A stretch of 64,000 nucleotides of DNA, taken from positions 310,001-374,000 of the forward strand of contig NZ_FNEI01000001.1 of the NCBI RefSeq assembly GCF_900099975.1, in the 5' to 3' direction. Within the stretch, counting starts at the first letter, position 1; every line of letters starts with the position of its first letter. This DNA is from Arthrobacter cupressi (GTDB lineage: Bacteria; Actinomycetota; Actinomycetes; Actinomycetales; Micrococcaceae). A program made the translations under genes and the position numbers. Positions 1-7,372 of this stretch are shown in pieces. The notes beneath the pieces were generated by a model that was given only the letters and a program-made list of their open reading frames with translations, ran no database searches and was not told the origin of the DNA.

Positions 1-399
1 GTGATCGTGGCCCTGTTCGGCGGCTCACCCGGGGCCTGGGGCTGGATATCCGCACTGGTCGCAACGTTGGCCGGGCTTTCCTTCGGGCTTCCGCTCATGG
101 CCTACGCCTCCAGCATTACCAAGGACAGCGGTCAGTTCGCCTTGGTGCAGCGCTTCATCGTGGTGCCGCTGTTCCTGTTCTCCGGGACGTTCTTCCCGCT
201 GGACTCCCTGCCCGTGGCCGTGCGCTGGATCGGCTGGATCTCCCCGGTGTGGCACGGCACGGAACTGGGACGGGTCTTCACCTACGGCATGGAGGAAAAC
301 CCGGTGCTCACCATCGTCCACGTGGCCTATCTGCTGGGCGCGGCCGCGGCCGGCTGGATCCTCACCCGCCGGCAGTTCGTGAAAAGGATGGGCCAATGA
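1..399 (+). CDS. ABC-2 type transporter permease, 5' end missing
   Basis: This is the C-terminal 132 residues of an integral membrane permease. The open frame runs in from the window edge, so the GTG at base 1 is probably an internal valine. Three or four hydrophobic segments are visible, and near the middle are the motifs PLFLFSGTFFPL and SPVWHGTELGR. These are typical of the NodJ/DrrB-like ABC-2 family, which exports polyketides, glycans or drugs. The stop overlaps the start of the next permease in an ATGA junction, so the two are translationally coupled and probably form a heterodimer. The ATPase partner should lie upstream, outside the window. The substrate cannot be told. Confidence 0.85.
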   Translation: MIVALFGGSPGAWGWISALVATLAGLSFGLPLMAYASSITKDSGQFALVQRFIVVPLFLFSGTFFPLDSLPVAVRWIGWISPVWHGTELGRVFTYGMEENPVLTIVHVAYLLGAAAAGWILTRRQFVKRMGQ

Positions 400-1253
400 G
401 CACGGTCGCCGCAGGCCAAGGCGGTACTGCGAGCGGGCCGCACAGCGTCACCGAGGCTGCCCGGCAGCGGAACTTCGGTGCCCTCTATTCACGCAACGTC
501 CAGGCCGTCGTCGCGCGCGGCCTCATGGCCGCCAAGAGCAGCACCTGGCTCATCCTTGTCTCCGGCTTCTTCGAGCCGGTGCTGTACCTGATCGCCATGG
601 GCGTGGGACTGGGCACGATCGTGGGCGACGTGGAGGGCCCCGGCGGGCAGATGATCAGTTATGCGGCGTATATCGCACCCGCCCTGCTGGCGGTCTCGGC
701 CATGAACGGAGCTGTCTACGATTCCACCTGGAACGTCTTCTTCAAGATGAACTTCGCCAAGTTGTACCAGGGCATGCTCTACACCTCGCTCGGCCCGCTG
801 GATGTGGCCATGGGCGAGATCTTCCTGGCCCTGCTGCGCGGGCTCCTCTACGCCACCGGGTTCACCGCCGTGATGGGCGTGATGGGACTGCTCACCACGT
901 TCTGGGCCGTGTTGATGATCCCGGCCTCGCTGCTGATCGCCTTTGGTTTCGCGAGCCTGGGCATGGGCATCACCAGCTTCATGAAGACCTTCCAGCAGAT
1001 GGACTGGATCAACTTCTTCATGCTGCCCATGTTCCTGTTCAGTGCCACGTTCTACCCGCTGAGCGTCTACCCGGGGGGCATCCAGTGGCTCATCCAGGCC
1101 ATGCCGCTTTGGCATGGCGTGGAACTGCTGCGGCAGATCAGCGTGGGCGCCTTCAGTCCTGCCACCGCGGTCCACATCGGCTACTACCTGGTAATGATCG
1201 TGGTCGGTGTCGCCCTCACCACGGGCCGCCTGCGCAAACTGTTCCTGAAGTAG
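396..1253 (+). CDS. ABC-2 type transporter permease (NodJ/DrrB-like)
   Basis: This 285-residue membrane protein has about six hydrophobic segments. It is the second permease of the exporter whose first permease overlaps it by 4 bases (ATGA). It repeats the family motifs of its neighbour: PMFLFSATFYPL followed by MPLWHGVELLR. I placed the start at the overlapping ATG; an earlier in-frame start at 249 would lie deep inside the upstream gene and add an arginine- and histidine-rich stretch unlike this family. About 45 cytoplasmic residues precede the first membrane segment. An exporter role is family knowledge; the cargo is unknown. Confidence 0.88.
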   Translation: MSTVAAGQGGTASGPHSVTEAARQRNFGALYSRNVQAVVARGLMAAKSSTWLILVSGFFEPVLYLIAMGVGLGTIVGDVEGPGGQMISYAAYIAPALLAVSAMNGAVYDSTWNVFFKMNFAKLYQGMLYTSLGPLDVAMGEIFLALLRGLLYATGFTAVMGVMGLLTTFWAVLMIPASLLIAFGFASLGMGITSFMKTFQQMDWINFFMLPMFLFSATFYPLSVYPGGIQWLIQAMPLWHGVELLRQISVGAFSPATAVHIGYYLVMIVVGVALTTGRLRKLFLK

Positions 1254-1378
1254 CACCGGCAAGGGAGGCCGGGCCCGTCGTGGCGGGTGCCGGGAGCCCG
1301 TCCGGCGGCCGTGCGCAGCCTGCTCCGGCACCGTGTTCGCCGGAGGTGGAAGCGGCCCGGACCGCCCGCGGAGTTTGC

Positions 1379-1384
1379 GACAAT
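1379..1384 (+). promoter_or_regulatory. -10 box, probable leaderless promoter
   Basis: GACAAT lies 6 nt before the ATG at 1391. There is no convincing -35 box. The spacing fits transcription starting at the A of the start codon. Confidence 0.45.
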
Positions 1385-1390
1385 AGGGGA

Positions 1391-1963
1391 ATGCGATCTC
1401 TTGGCGATTCTCCCTCCTCCGTTCCGTCCCAGTCCCCGGGTCAGGGCCTGTTCCAGGGCTTCCGCATCGGCGGACTCGGCATGACCGTGGTGCTCATCGC
1501 CTTCCTGGTGGCCGTCATCTTCGCGGCCAACCAGAACGACGTGGTGGGTTGGATTGTGGCGGTGGTTTCCCTCGGGTGGCTGCTGCTCGCCGGTTTCGTG
1601 GTGTTCAGCATCCAGAAAGCCGCACGCCGGGCCGGCCAGAAGTTCACGGAAGCACAAAACGCCTTCAACGCCGCTGCCGGCCGTGCGCCGTCGTCGTCGA
1701 GCGCTGACCACGGCGGCACGCGCGTGGTCTCCGAACGCAGCGAAGCGGAGGAGATCCGGGACCTCAAGCTGGACCACTCCTTCAAGATCGTCCAGGTCCA
1801 GGTCCGCGTGATCGAGGATGAGCGCGCCAAGGGCGGGGCCGCCAACCAGGACACCATCAACCGGGCGCTGGAGACCATCGCCATCACCTCCGCCAACGCA
1901 CGGGACATGATCAAGGCCTCCGGTGACTCCGGCGAGCCCGTGACCGGCACCATCATCGATTAG
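1391..1963 (+). CDS. small membrane protein, unknown function
   Basis: The product is 190 residues. Residues 1-30 are polar and rich in serine and proline. Two transmembrane segments follow at about 31-52 and 57-80, then a cytoplasmic tail of about 110 residues that looks helical and charged (ERSEAEEIRDLKLDH). No catalytic motif is visible and I do not recognise a named family. The start at 1391 is preferred because a GACAAT -10 box sits 6 nt ahead and the longer upstream reading is arginine- and proline-rich noise. The stop codon TAG at 1961-1963 is also the first half of the -10 box of xthA. Confidence 0.75.
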   Translation: MRSLGDSPSSVPSQSPGQGLFQGFRIGGLGMTVVLIAFLVAVIFAANQNDVVGWIVAVVSLGWLLLAGFVVFSIQKAARRAGQKFTEAQNAFNAAAGRAPSSSSADHGGTRVVSERSEAEEIRDLKLDHSFKIVQVQVRVIEDERAKGGAANQDTINRALETIAITSANARDMIKASGDSGEPVTGTIID

Positions 1964-1966
1964 AGT
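1961..1966 (+). promoter_or_regulatory. -10 box of xthA, overlapping a stop codon
   Basis: TAGAGT is followed by 6 nt and the GTG start of xthA. Its first three bases are the stop codon of the upstream gene. This is a probable leaderless promoter. Confidence 0.55.
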
Positions 1967-1972
1967 AGGCGG

Positions 1973-2806
1973 GTGAGTTCGGCATTGAAGAAGGATTTCC
2001 TTCGCATCGCAACGGTCAACGTCAACGGCCTCCGCGCCGCCTACCGCAAGGGCATGGCCGAATGGTTGGAGCCCCGCGAGGTGGACATCCTGTGCATGCA
2101 GGAAGTCCGGGCACCTGACGCCATTGTCCGCGAGCTGATCGGCGAAGGCTGGCACATCCTGCACGCCGAAGCCGAGGCAAAGGGCCGCGCAGGCGTGGCC
2201 ATCGCCTCCCGGCAGGAGCCCGTGGCCACCCGTGTGGGCATCGGTGACGACTACTTCGCCACCGCGGGCCGCTGGGTCGAGGCCGACTTCGCGGTGAAGA
2301 CCGCTGCCGGCGAAGACACCACCCTCAGCGTGGTCAGCGCCTACGTGCATTCCGGCGAAGTGGATACCCCCAAGCAGGTGGACAAGTACCGCTTCCTGGA
2401 TGTCATGATCAGCCGCCTGCCGGAGCTGGCCAAGCACAGCGACCACGCCCTGGTGGTGGGCGACCTCAATGTGGGCCACACCGAGTTCGACATCAAGAAC
2501 TGGAAGGGCAATACGAAGCGGGCTGGCTTCCTCCTCGAGGAACGCGCCTACTTCGACCGCTTCTTCGGCGAGGAAATCGGGTGGAGGGATGTGCACAGGG
2601 GCCTGTCGGGAGCGATTGACGGCCCCTACACCTGGTGGTCCCAGCGCGGCAAGGCCTTCGACACCGACACAGGCTGGCGCATCGACTACCACATGGCCAC
2701 TCCGGGACTCGCCGACGCCGCAATCGTGGCGGTTGTGGACCGGGCTGCGTCATGGGACACCCGCTTCTCCGACCATGCCCCGCTGGTAGTGGACTACCGG
2801 CTCTAA
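1973..2806 (+). CDS. xthA: exodeoxyribonuclease III
   Basis: This is an AP endonuclease / 3'-5' exonuclease of the EEP (exonuclease-endonuclease-phosphatase) fold, acting in base excision repair. It is 277 residues, close to the usual length. The sequence shows the N-terminal NVNGLRA motif (near residue 18), the metal-binding glutamate in MQEVRA (E44), the GDLNVGH motif, the WWSQRGKAF stretch and the C-terminal catalytic SDHAPLV (H268). The GTG start has no Shine-Dalgarno sequence but lies 6 nt after a TAGAGT box, so it is read as leaderless. trpS follows after 18 nt on the same strand. Confidence 0.95.
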   Translation: MSSALKKDFLRIATVNVNGLRAAYRKGMAEWLEPREVDILCMQEVRAPDAIVRELIGEGWHILHAEAEAKGRAGVAIASRQEPVATRVGIGDDYFATAGRWVEADFAVKTAAGEDTTLSVVSAYVHSGEVDTPKQVDKYRFLDVMISRLPELAKHSDHALVVGDLNVGHTEFDIKNWKGNTKRAGFLLEERAYFDRFFGEEIGWRDVHRGLSGAIDGPYTWWSQRGKAFDTDTGWRIDYHMATPGLADAAIVAVVDRAASWDTRFSDHAPLVVDYRL

Positions 2807-2824
2807 GCTCCCGAAAGTTCTTTC

Positions 2825-3907
2825 ATGACAAGCTCCACGACTGAAACCGTTGCCGTGCCCGCAACGTCCACCAAACTCGCCGCAGGCCAGAAGCACCGCG
2901 TGCTCTCGGGCATGCAGCCCTCCGCCGACTCCCTGCACCTGGGCAACTACATCGGTGCCTTGGTGAACTGGGTCCGGATGCAGGACGAGTACGACGCCAT
3001 CTTCTTCATCCCGGACCTGCACGCAATCACCGTGCCGCAGGACCCGGCGGAGTTGGCCAAGCGCACCCGGGTGACCGCGGCGCAGTACATCGCCGGTGGC
3101 GTGGACGTGGACAAGTGCACCCTGTTCGTCCAGTCCCAGGTGCCCGAACACGCCCAGCTGGCGTGGGTGCTGAACTGCATCACGGGCTTCGGGGAGGCCT
3201 CCCGGATGACCCAGTTCAAGGACAAGGCCCAGAAGCAGGGCACGGACCAGGCCAGCGTCGGGCTCTTCACCTATCCGATCCTGCAGGCCGCGGACATCCT
3301 GCTCTACCAGCCGCACGGGGTTCCCGTGGGCGAAGACCAGCGCCAGCACGTCGAGCTCAGCCGGGACCTGGCGAACCGGTTCAACTCCCGCTTCGGCGAG
3401 ACCTTCCAGGTGCCGGAGGCCTTCATTCAGAAGGAATCGGCCAAGATCTACGACCTGCAGAACCCCACGGCGAAGATGTCCAAGTCCGCCGAATCCCCAG
3501 CGGGCCTGATCAACCTGCTCGATGATCCCAAGACCACCGCCAAGCGCATCAAGTCCGCGGTGACGGACACCGAAACGGAAATCCGGTTCGACCGTGAGGC
3601 CAAGCCCGGGATCTCCAACCTGCTCACCATCTACTCCACCATCAGCGGACGGCCGGTGGAGAAAATCGTGGCGGACTACGAAGGCAGGATGTACGGCCAC
3701 CTGAAGGTGGACCTCGCCGAACTGGTCACCAACCACCTCACCCCGATCCGGGAACGGGCCCACGAGCTCCTCGCCGACCCGGCCGAACTGGACCGCCTCC
3801 TGGCCCACGGCGCGGACAAGGCCCGCGAGATCGCCTCGGCCACCCTCGCGGACGTCTACGCCAAGGTCGGCTTCCTGCCCTACGGCAGCCAGCAGGGAGC
3901 CCGCTAA
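2825..3907 (+). CDS. trpS: tryptophanyl-tRNA synthetase
   Basis: This class I aminoacyl-tRNA synthetase charges tRNA-Trp in the cytoplasm. The length of 360 residues is normal apart from a polar N-terminal extension of about 20 residues. The HIGH-type motif appears as HLGNYIGA at about residue 38, and the KMSKS loop is intact at 217-221. The genes for a 2H phosphoesterase and a YihY membrane protein follow almost without gap, an arrangement that recurs around actinobacterial trpS as I recall it. The ATG start lacks a strong ribosome-binding site, but the reading begins in register just after the xthA stop. Confidence 0.97.
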   Translation: MTSSTTETVAVPATSTKLAAGQKHRVLSGMQPSADSLHLGNYIGALVNWVRMQDEYDAIFFIPDLHAITVPQDPAELAKRTRVTAAQYIAGGVDVDKCTLFVQSQVPEHAQLAWVLNCITGFGEASRMTQFKDKAQKQGTDQASVGLFTYPILQAADILLYQPHGVPVGEDQRQHVELSRDLANRFNSRFGETFQVPEAFIQKESAKIYDLQNPTAKMSKSAESPAGLINLLDDPKTTAKRIKSAVTDTETEIRFDREAKPGISNLLTIYSTISGRPVEKIVADYEGRMYGHLKVDLAELVTNHLTPIRERAHELLADPAELDRLLAHGADKAREIASATLADVYAKVGFLPYGSQQGAR

Positions 3908-3911
3908 ACCG

Positions 3912-4616
3912 ATGTACCCTGCCAGCAAGCTCACGGCCGAGGCCGGCTCCCACACCACGGGAACCGGCCCCGCCAGCGGCGCCCTGGCGGATACAGTGGC
4001 CGGGGACTGGGACGAGAACCCCAGCGTCGGCGTCATCCTCGGGTTCCCGCCGCACATCGCCGCCGAACTGCAGCAGTGGCGCGCATCCTTCGGTGACCCC
4101 ATGGCGGGCGTCATCCCGGCGCACATCACCCTGGTCACCACCACCCCCGCGAAGGACTGGGACGCCACCACCCGGCACGTCCGCAGCATCGCGGGCCGCC
4201 AGGCACCCTTCACGGTCACGATCTCCGGCACCGGTTCCTTCCGGCCGGTCTCCCCGGTGGTCTTCCTCAAGGTCGAAGACGGCTTCGGCGAATGCGTCAA
4301 CCTGCACGAACAACTGCAAAGCGGCCCGCTGGAACGCGAGCTCCCCTTCCCCTACCACCCGCACGTCACGGTCGCCCACGACGTCGCCCCCGAAAACCTG
4401 GACGAAGCCGAAACGGTGCTGAAGGACTACAGGGCCACCTTTGCTGTGGCTAGCATGGGACTCTACGAGCACGACAGCAACGGAATCTGGCAGCTACGGG
4501 AAGAATTCGACTTTGGTGGCGATACTGACGAAGCAGAAGAGGACCAAGCGGCGACTGTCCAAGCAACCCACGCCGCACACGAGGAGCGTGCACCGGGCAG
4601 CCCCGAACGGGGCTGA
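3912..4616 (+). CDS. 2H phosphoesterase (2'-5' RNA ligase-like)
   Basis: The 234-residue product carries the two HxT/S motifs that define the 2H phosphoesterase fold: HITL at residue 71 and HVTV at residue 151, each ending a beta strand. Family members cleave or join 2'-5' linkages or open cyclic phosphodiesters in RNA or nucleotides; the substrate here is not known. The first 35 residues and the last 30 are polar, low-complexity tails outside the fold. The gene starts 4 nt after trpS and its end overlaps the probable start of the YihY gene by about 100 nt, so the three are likely co-transcribed. Confidence 0.8.
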   Translation: MYPASKLTAEAGSHTTGTGPASGALADTVAGDWDENPSVGVILGFPPHIAAELQQWRASFGDPMAGVIPAHITLVTTTPAKDWDATTRHVRSIAGRQAPFTVTISGTGSFRPVSPVVFLKVEDGFGECVNLHEQLQSGPLERELPFPYHPHVTVAHDVAPENLDEAETVLKDYRATFAVASMGLYEHDSNGIWQLREEFDFGGDTDEAEEDQAATVQATHAAHEERAPGSPERG

Positions 4617-5646
4617 GGAAACGCCGCTGCCCACCGAGCTTGCCAAGCTCAAGGTAGTCCTGATCCGCCGCAAGGTTGAGTGGGGCAAGGCCCGGCGCTC
4701 CGGGCAGGGGATCACGGCCCGCCCGCTCGCGCTCCTGCAACTCCTCCTGGCCCGGCTCAATGTGTTCCGGCCCATGCGCGCCTGGCAGCACTACAGCCTC
4801 GCCCACGGCCCGCTGATGAGCGCGGGAATCGGCTTCACCATGTTCTTCTCGATCACCGGCCTGTTGGCCACCGGATTCTCGGTCGTCGGCCTGGTGCTCA
4901 CCGGGCAGCCTGCCCTCGTGGACGCCATCATCGCGAACATCGCCGAAAGCGCCCCGGGTCTGCTGAAAACCGACGGCGGCGAAGGACTCGTGGACCCGAG
5001 GGACCTGCTCAATCCGGGCGGGCTCGGCCTGACCGCGGTAATCGCCGCGGCCGTCACGCTGTTCACCTCACTCGGCTGGATCGCGGGCATGCGCGACGGC
5101 CTGCGGGGAGTCGCGGACGTGCCCCCGCTGAAGCGGAACCCGCTGCTGTTGAAACTGTCCGACGCCGGCACCCTGCTGCTGCTGGGCGTGGCACTTGTTG
5201 CCAGCTCGGGTGTTTCGATCGTCTTCGGTACGGCGGCCACCTGGCTGATCGGTCAGTTGGGCCTGGACGAGCGCGTCGCGGAACCCGCGGCGGCGGCCGT
5301 GAAGCTCGTGGTGCCGCTGCTGCTGAACTGGGCCACGGCCGTGGTGATGTTCCGGCTGGCCGGCGGGCTGAAGCTCGTGAAACGGGCCTTCCTCGAGGGC
5401 ACGATCCTGGCAGCCGTGGGAACCACGGTGCTCCAGGTGTTCAGCACCGAACTGCTGGCCCGCGCCGGCCAGAACCCCATCCTGGCCCCGTTCGCGATCA
5501 TCATCGGCCTGCTGATCTGGTTCAACCTGGTCAGCCAGGTCTACCTGTTCTCCGCGGCGTGGTCCGCCATCCGCGAGGCTGATCTTGGCGCGGCGGAGCA
5601 CAAGAAGACCCAGACGACGCTCGGCTCCCGGCCCGTCCCCCTGTAG
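4516..5646 (+). CDS. YihY/BrkB family inner-membrane protein
   Basis: This is a multi-pass membrane protein of about 376 residues, with some six hydrophobic segments between residues 85 and 350 and a basic N-terminus. The stretches YSLAHGPLMSAGIGF, GLGLTAVIAAAVTLFTSLGW and FNLVSQVYLFSAAW match the YihY/BrkB (once called RNase BN) family, whose role is not settled. The start is uncertain. GTG 4516 has GGGAAG about 12 nt upstream but would overlap the previous gene by 101 nt. The reading is open back to a TTG at 4441. No start codon exists between the end of the upstream gene and residue 87, so a long overlap seems real. Confidence 0.8.
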   Translation: MAILTKQKRTKRRLSKQPTPHTRSVHRAAPNGAEETPLPTELAKLKVVLIRRKVEWGKARRSGQGITARPLALLQLLLARLNVFRPMRAWQHYSLAHGPLMSAGIGFTMFFSITGLLATGFSVVGLVLTGQPALVDAIIANIAESAPGLLKTDGGEGLVDPRDLLNPGGLGLTAVIAAAVTLFTSLGWIAGMRDGLRGVADVPPLKRNPLLLKLSDAGTLLLLGVALVASSGVSIVFGTAATWLIGQLGLDERVAEPAAAAVKLVVPLLLNWATAVVMFRLAGGLKLVKRAFLEGTILAAVGTTVLQVFSTELLARAGQNPILAPFAIIIGLLIWFNLVSQVYLFSAAWSAIREADLGAAEHKKTQTTLGSRPVPL

Positions 5647-5650
5647 CTCT

Positions 5651-5712
5651 GGGCCCACGCCGCCCGGGTTCCCTGGCCGCAGCGAAGCGGAGGTTAGGGA
5701 GGCGGTGGGGAT
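5651..5712 (-). repeat. intergenic dispersed repeat, copy A
   Basis: This 62-bp element lies between the convergent YihY and hydrolase genes and covers the last base of the hydrolase stop. Its outer 27 and 23 bases are identical, in reverse orientation, to those at 32626-32686; only a central 11-12 bases differ. A diverged third copy is at 23799-23858. The ends can pair imperfectly (CCCCACCGCC with GGCGGCGTGGG), so it may fold as a terminator. Confidence 0.75.
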
Positions 5713-6476
5713 TAGCCGTCCAGGTACTGGCCCGCCCAAGCAGAGATGATCCGCGCCACCCGGGCCGCCTGCCCCTTGCCCGTGAGCAGGTGCTCGGTGC
5801 CTTCCAAGGACACGAAACTGCGCGGGTGCCGGGCGGTCTGGAAGATCTCACTGGCGTTCTCGATCCCCACGGTGTTGTCCGTGGGGGAGTGGAGCACCAT
5901 CAGGGGCCGGTGGAGGGTGCGGATGCAGTCCCGCAGGTCAGCCTTTTCAATGTCCTCCACAAAGTGCCGCCGGATCTCCCTGCGCCGGCCACCCAGGTTC
6001 ACCTCGGCACTGCCTTCGCTGAGGATGGTGTCCACCTCGGCGTCGAACATGTGCTCCACATGCTTCGGCTGGAACGGCGCGGCCACGGTGGCCACCGCCG
6101 CGACCTCAGGCAGGCTGCCCGCGGCCGCCAGCACGGCCGCACCGCCGAAGGAGTGCCCCACCAGGAGCGAGATTTGCTTGTCCTGGCTGCGCATGAATTC
6201 CGCGGCCTTGATGGTGTCCGCCACTTTCACGCTGAAGGAACCGTCCGACCAGTCACCGGCCGAGCCTCCCAACCCCAGGTTGTCGAAGCGGAGCATGCCC
6301 ACTCCCTGTTCGGCGAGGCCCTTGCAGATGCGCGAGGCGGACGGGCTGTCCTTGCCGAGGGTCAGCCCGTGCGAGAAGAGGCCCCAGCCGCGCACCGGGC
6401 CTTCGGGGACGTCCAGGATGCCGGCCAGCAGGGCGCCGGTGCTGCCTTCGAAACTGACCTTCACGGATGTGGACAC
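5712..6476 (-). CDS. alpha/beta hydrolase (dienelactone hydrolase-like)
   Basis: This is a 254-residue single-domain cytoplasmic hydrolase. The nucleophile elbow is GHSFGG (serine near residue 108), the acid is probably the aspartate in HSPTDNTV, and the histidine is in GTEHLL, giving a complete Ser-Asp-His triad. N-terminal FSHGLTLGKDSP looks like the oxyanion-hole strand. It resembles small peptidase/esterase-type hydrolases often found near OsmC proteins; the substrate is unknown. The GTG start is preceded by AAGGAAAGGCGG. The gene stands alone between the sdh operon terminator and the convergent YihY gene. Confidence 0.85.
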   Translation of the reverse strand: MSTSVKVSFEGSTGALLAGILDVPEGPVRGWGLFSHGLTLGKDSPSASRICKGLAEQGVGMLRFDNLGLGGSAGDWSDGSFSVKVADTIKAAEFMRSQDKQISLLVGHSFGGAAVLAAAGSLPEVAAVATVAAPFQPKHVEHMFDAEVDTILSEGSAEVNLGGRRREIRRHFVEDIEKADLRDCIRTLHRPLMVLHSPTDNTVGIENASEIFQTARHPRSFVSLEGTEHLLTGKGQAARVARIISAWAGQYLDG

Positions 6477-6531
6477 CTGTCCGCCTTTCCTTGTGTTTAT
6501 CGCCCCGGGCAGGGGCTTGGGTGATTAAACG

Positions 6532-6573
6532 CCGACGACGGCGGACCACCGGAGGGTGGGACGCCGTCGTCGG
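6532..6573 (-). terminator. hairpin after the sdh operon
   Basis: A 12-bp perfect stem (CCGACGACGGCG at 6532-6543 with its complement at 6562-6573) encloses a second 5-bp stem (CCACC/GGTGG). It lies just after the sdhB stop. Only a short T-rich stretch follows on the minus strand. Confidence 0.7.
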
Positions 6574-6589
6574 GCTGTACTGCTGTCCG

Positions 6590-7372
6590 CTAGATCTTGC
6601 GGCCGAGGATGGCCTGCTTGACCTCGGCGATCGCCTGGGTGACCTGGATGCCACGGGGGCACGCCTCGGAGCAGTTGAAGGTGGTGCGGCAGCGCCACAC
6701 GCCTTCCTTGTCGTTGAGGATCTCCAGGCGCATGTCGCCGGCGTCGTCACGGGAGTCGAAGATGAAGCGGTGTGCGTTCACGATCGCTGCCGGGCCGAAG
6801 TACTGGCCGTCGGTCCAGAAGACCGGGCAGGAGGAGGTGCAGGCCGCGCAGAGGATGCACTTGGTGGTGTCATCGAAGCGCTCACGGTCCTCGATGGACT
6901 GCAGGCGTTCCTTGGTGGGCTCGTGGCCCTTGTTGATCAGGAACGGCATGACCTCGCGGAAGGACTGGAAGAACGGCTCCATGTCCACGATCAGGTCCTT
7001 CTCGACCGGCAGGCCCTTGATGGGCTCGACCGTGATGGGCTTGGACGTGTCCAGGTCCTTGAGCAGGGTCTTGCAGGCCAGACGGTTGCGGCCGTTGATG
7101 CGCATGGCGTCGGAACCGCAGATGCCGTGGGCGCAGGAGCGGCGGAAGGACAGCGAACCGTCGATCTCCCACTTGACCTTGTGCAGGGCGTCCAGCACGC
7201 GGTCCGTGCCGTACATGGTCAGCTGGTGGTCTTCCCAGGCGGCCTCTTCGGAGACCTCAGGGTTGTAACGGCGGACCCGCAGGGTGATGTGGAAGGTGGG
7301 GATTTCCCCGCCCCCGCCAACGCCCGCGGGAAGTTCGATCTTGGAGGCCGGCTCAGCCATTTCGGTCGTCAT
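6590..7372 (-). CDS. sdhB: succinate dehydrogenase iron-sulfur subunit
   Basis: This 260-residue electron-transfer subunit of respiratory complex II passes electrons from SdhA flavin to quinone. All three cluster motifs are visible: the [2Fe-2S] ligands in SCAHGICGSDA and RLACKTL, the [4Fe-4S] ligands in CILCAACTSSCP, and the [3Fe-4S] ligands in the CRTTFNC and SEACPRGI stretch. A tryptophan in FWTDGQY lies where the quinone site is expected. The ATG overlaps the sdhA stop by one base (TAATG), so it is translationally coupled as the last gene of the operon. Confidence 0.97.
   Translation of the reverse strand: MTTEMAEPASKIELPAGVGGGGEIPTFHITLRVRRYNPEVSEEAAWEDHQLTMYGTDRVLDALHKVKWEIDGSLSFRRSCAHGICGSDAMRINGRNRLACKTLLKDLDTSKPITVEPIKGLPVEKDLIVDMEPFFQSFREVMPFLINKGHEPTKERLQSIEDRERFDDTTKCILCAACTSSCPVFWTDGQYFGPAAIVNAHRFIFDSRDDAGDMRLEILNDKEGVWRCRTTFNCSEACPRGIQVTQAIAEVKQAILGRKI

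Noticed and set aside
1184..2692. A 502-codon minus-strand frame opposite xthA and the small membrane protein
   Set aside because: It has no recognisable domain, is opposite genes with clear motifs, and has shadow-type composition.
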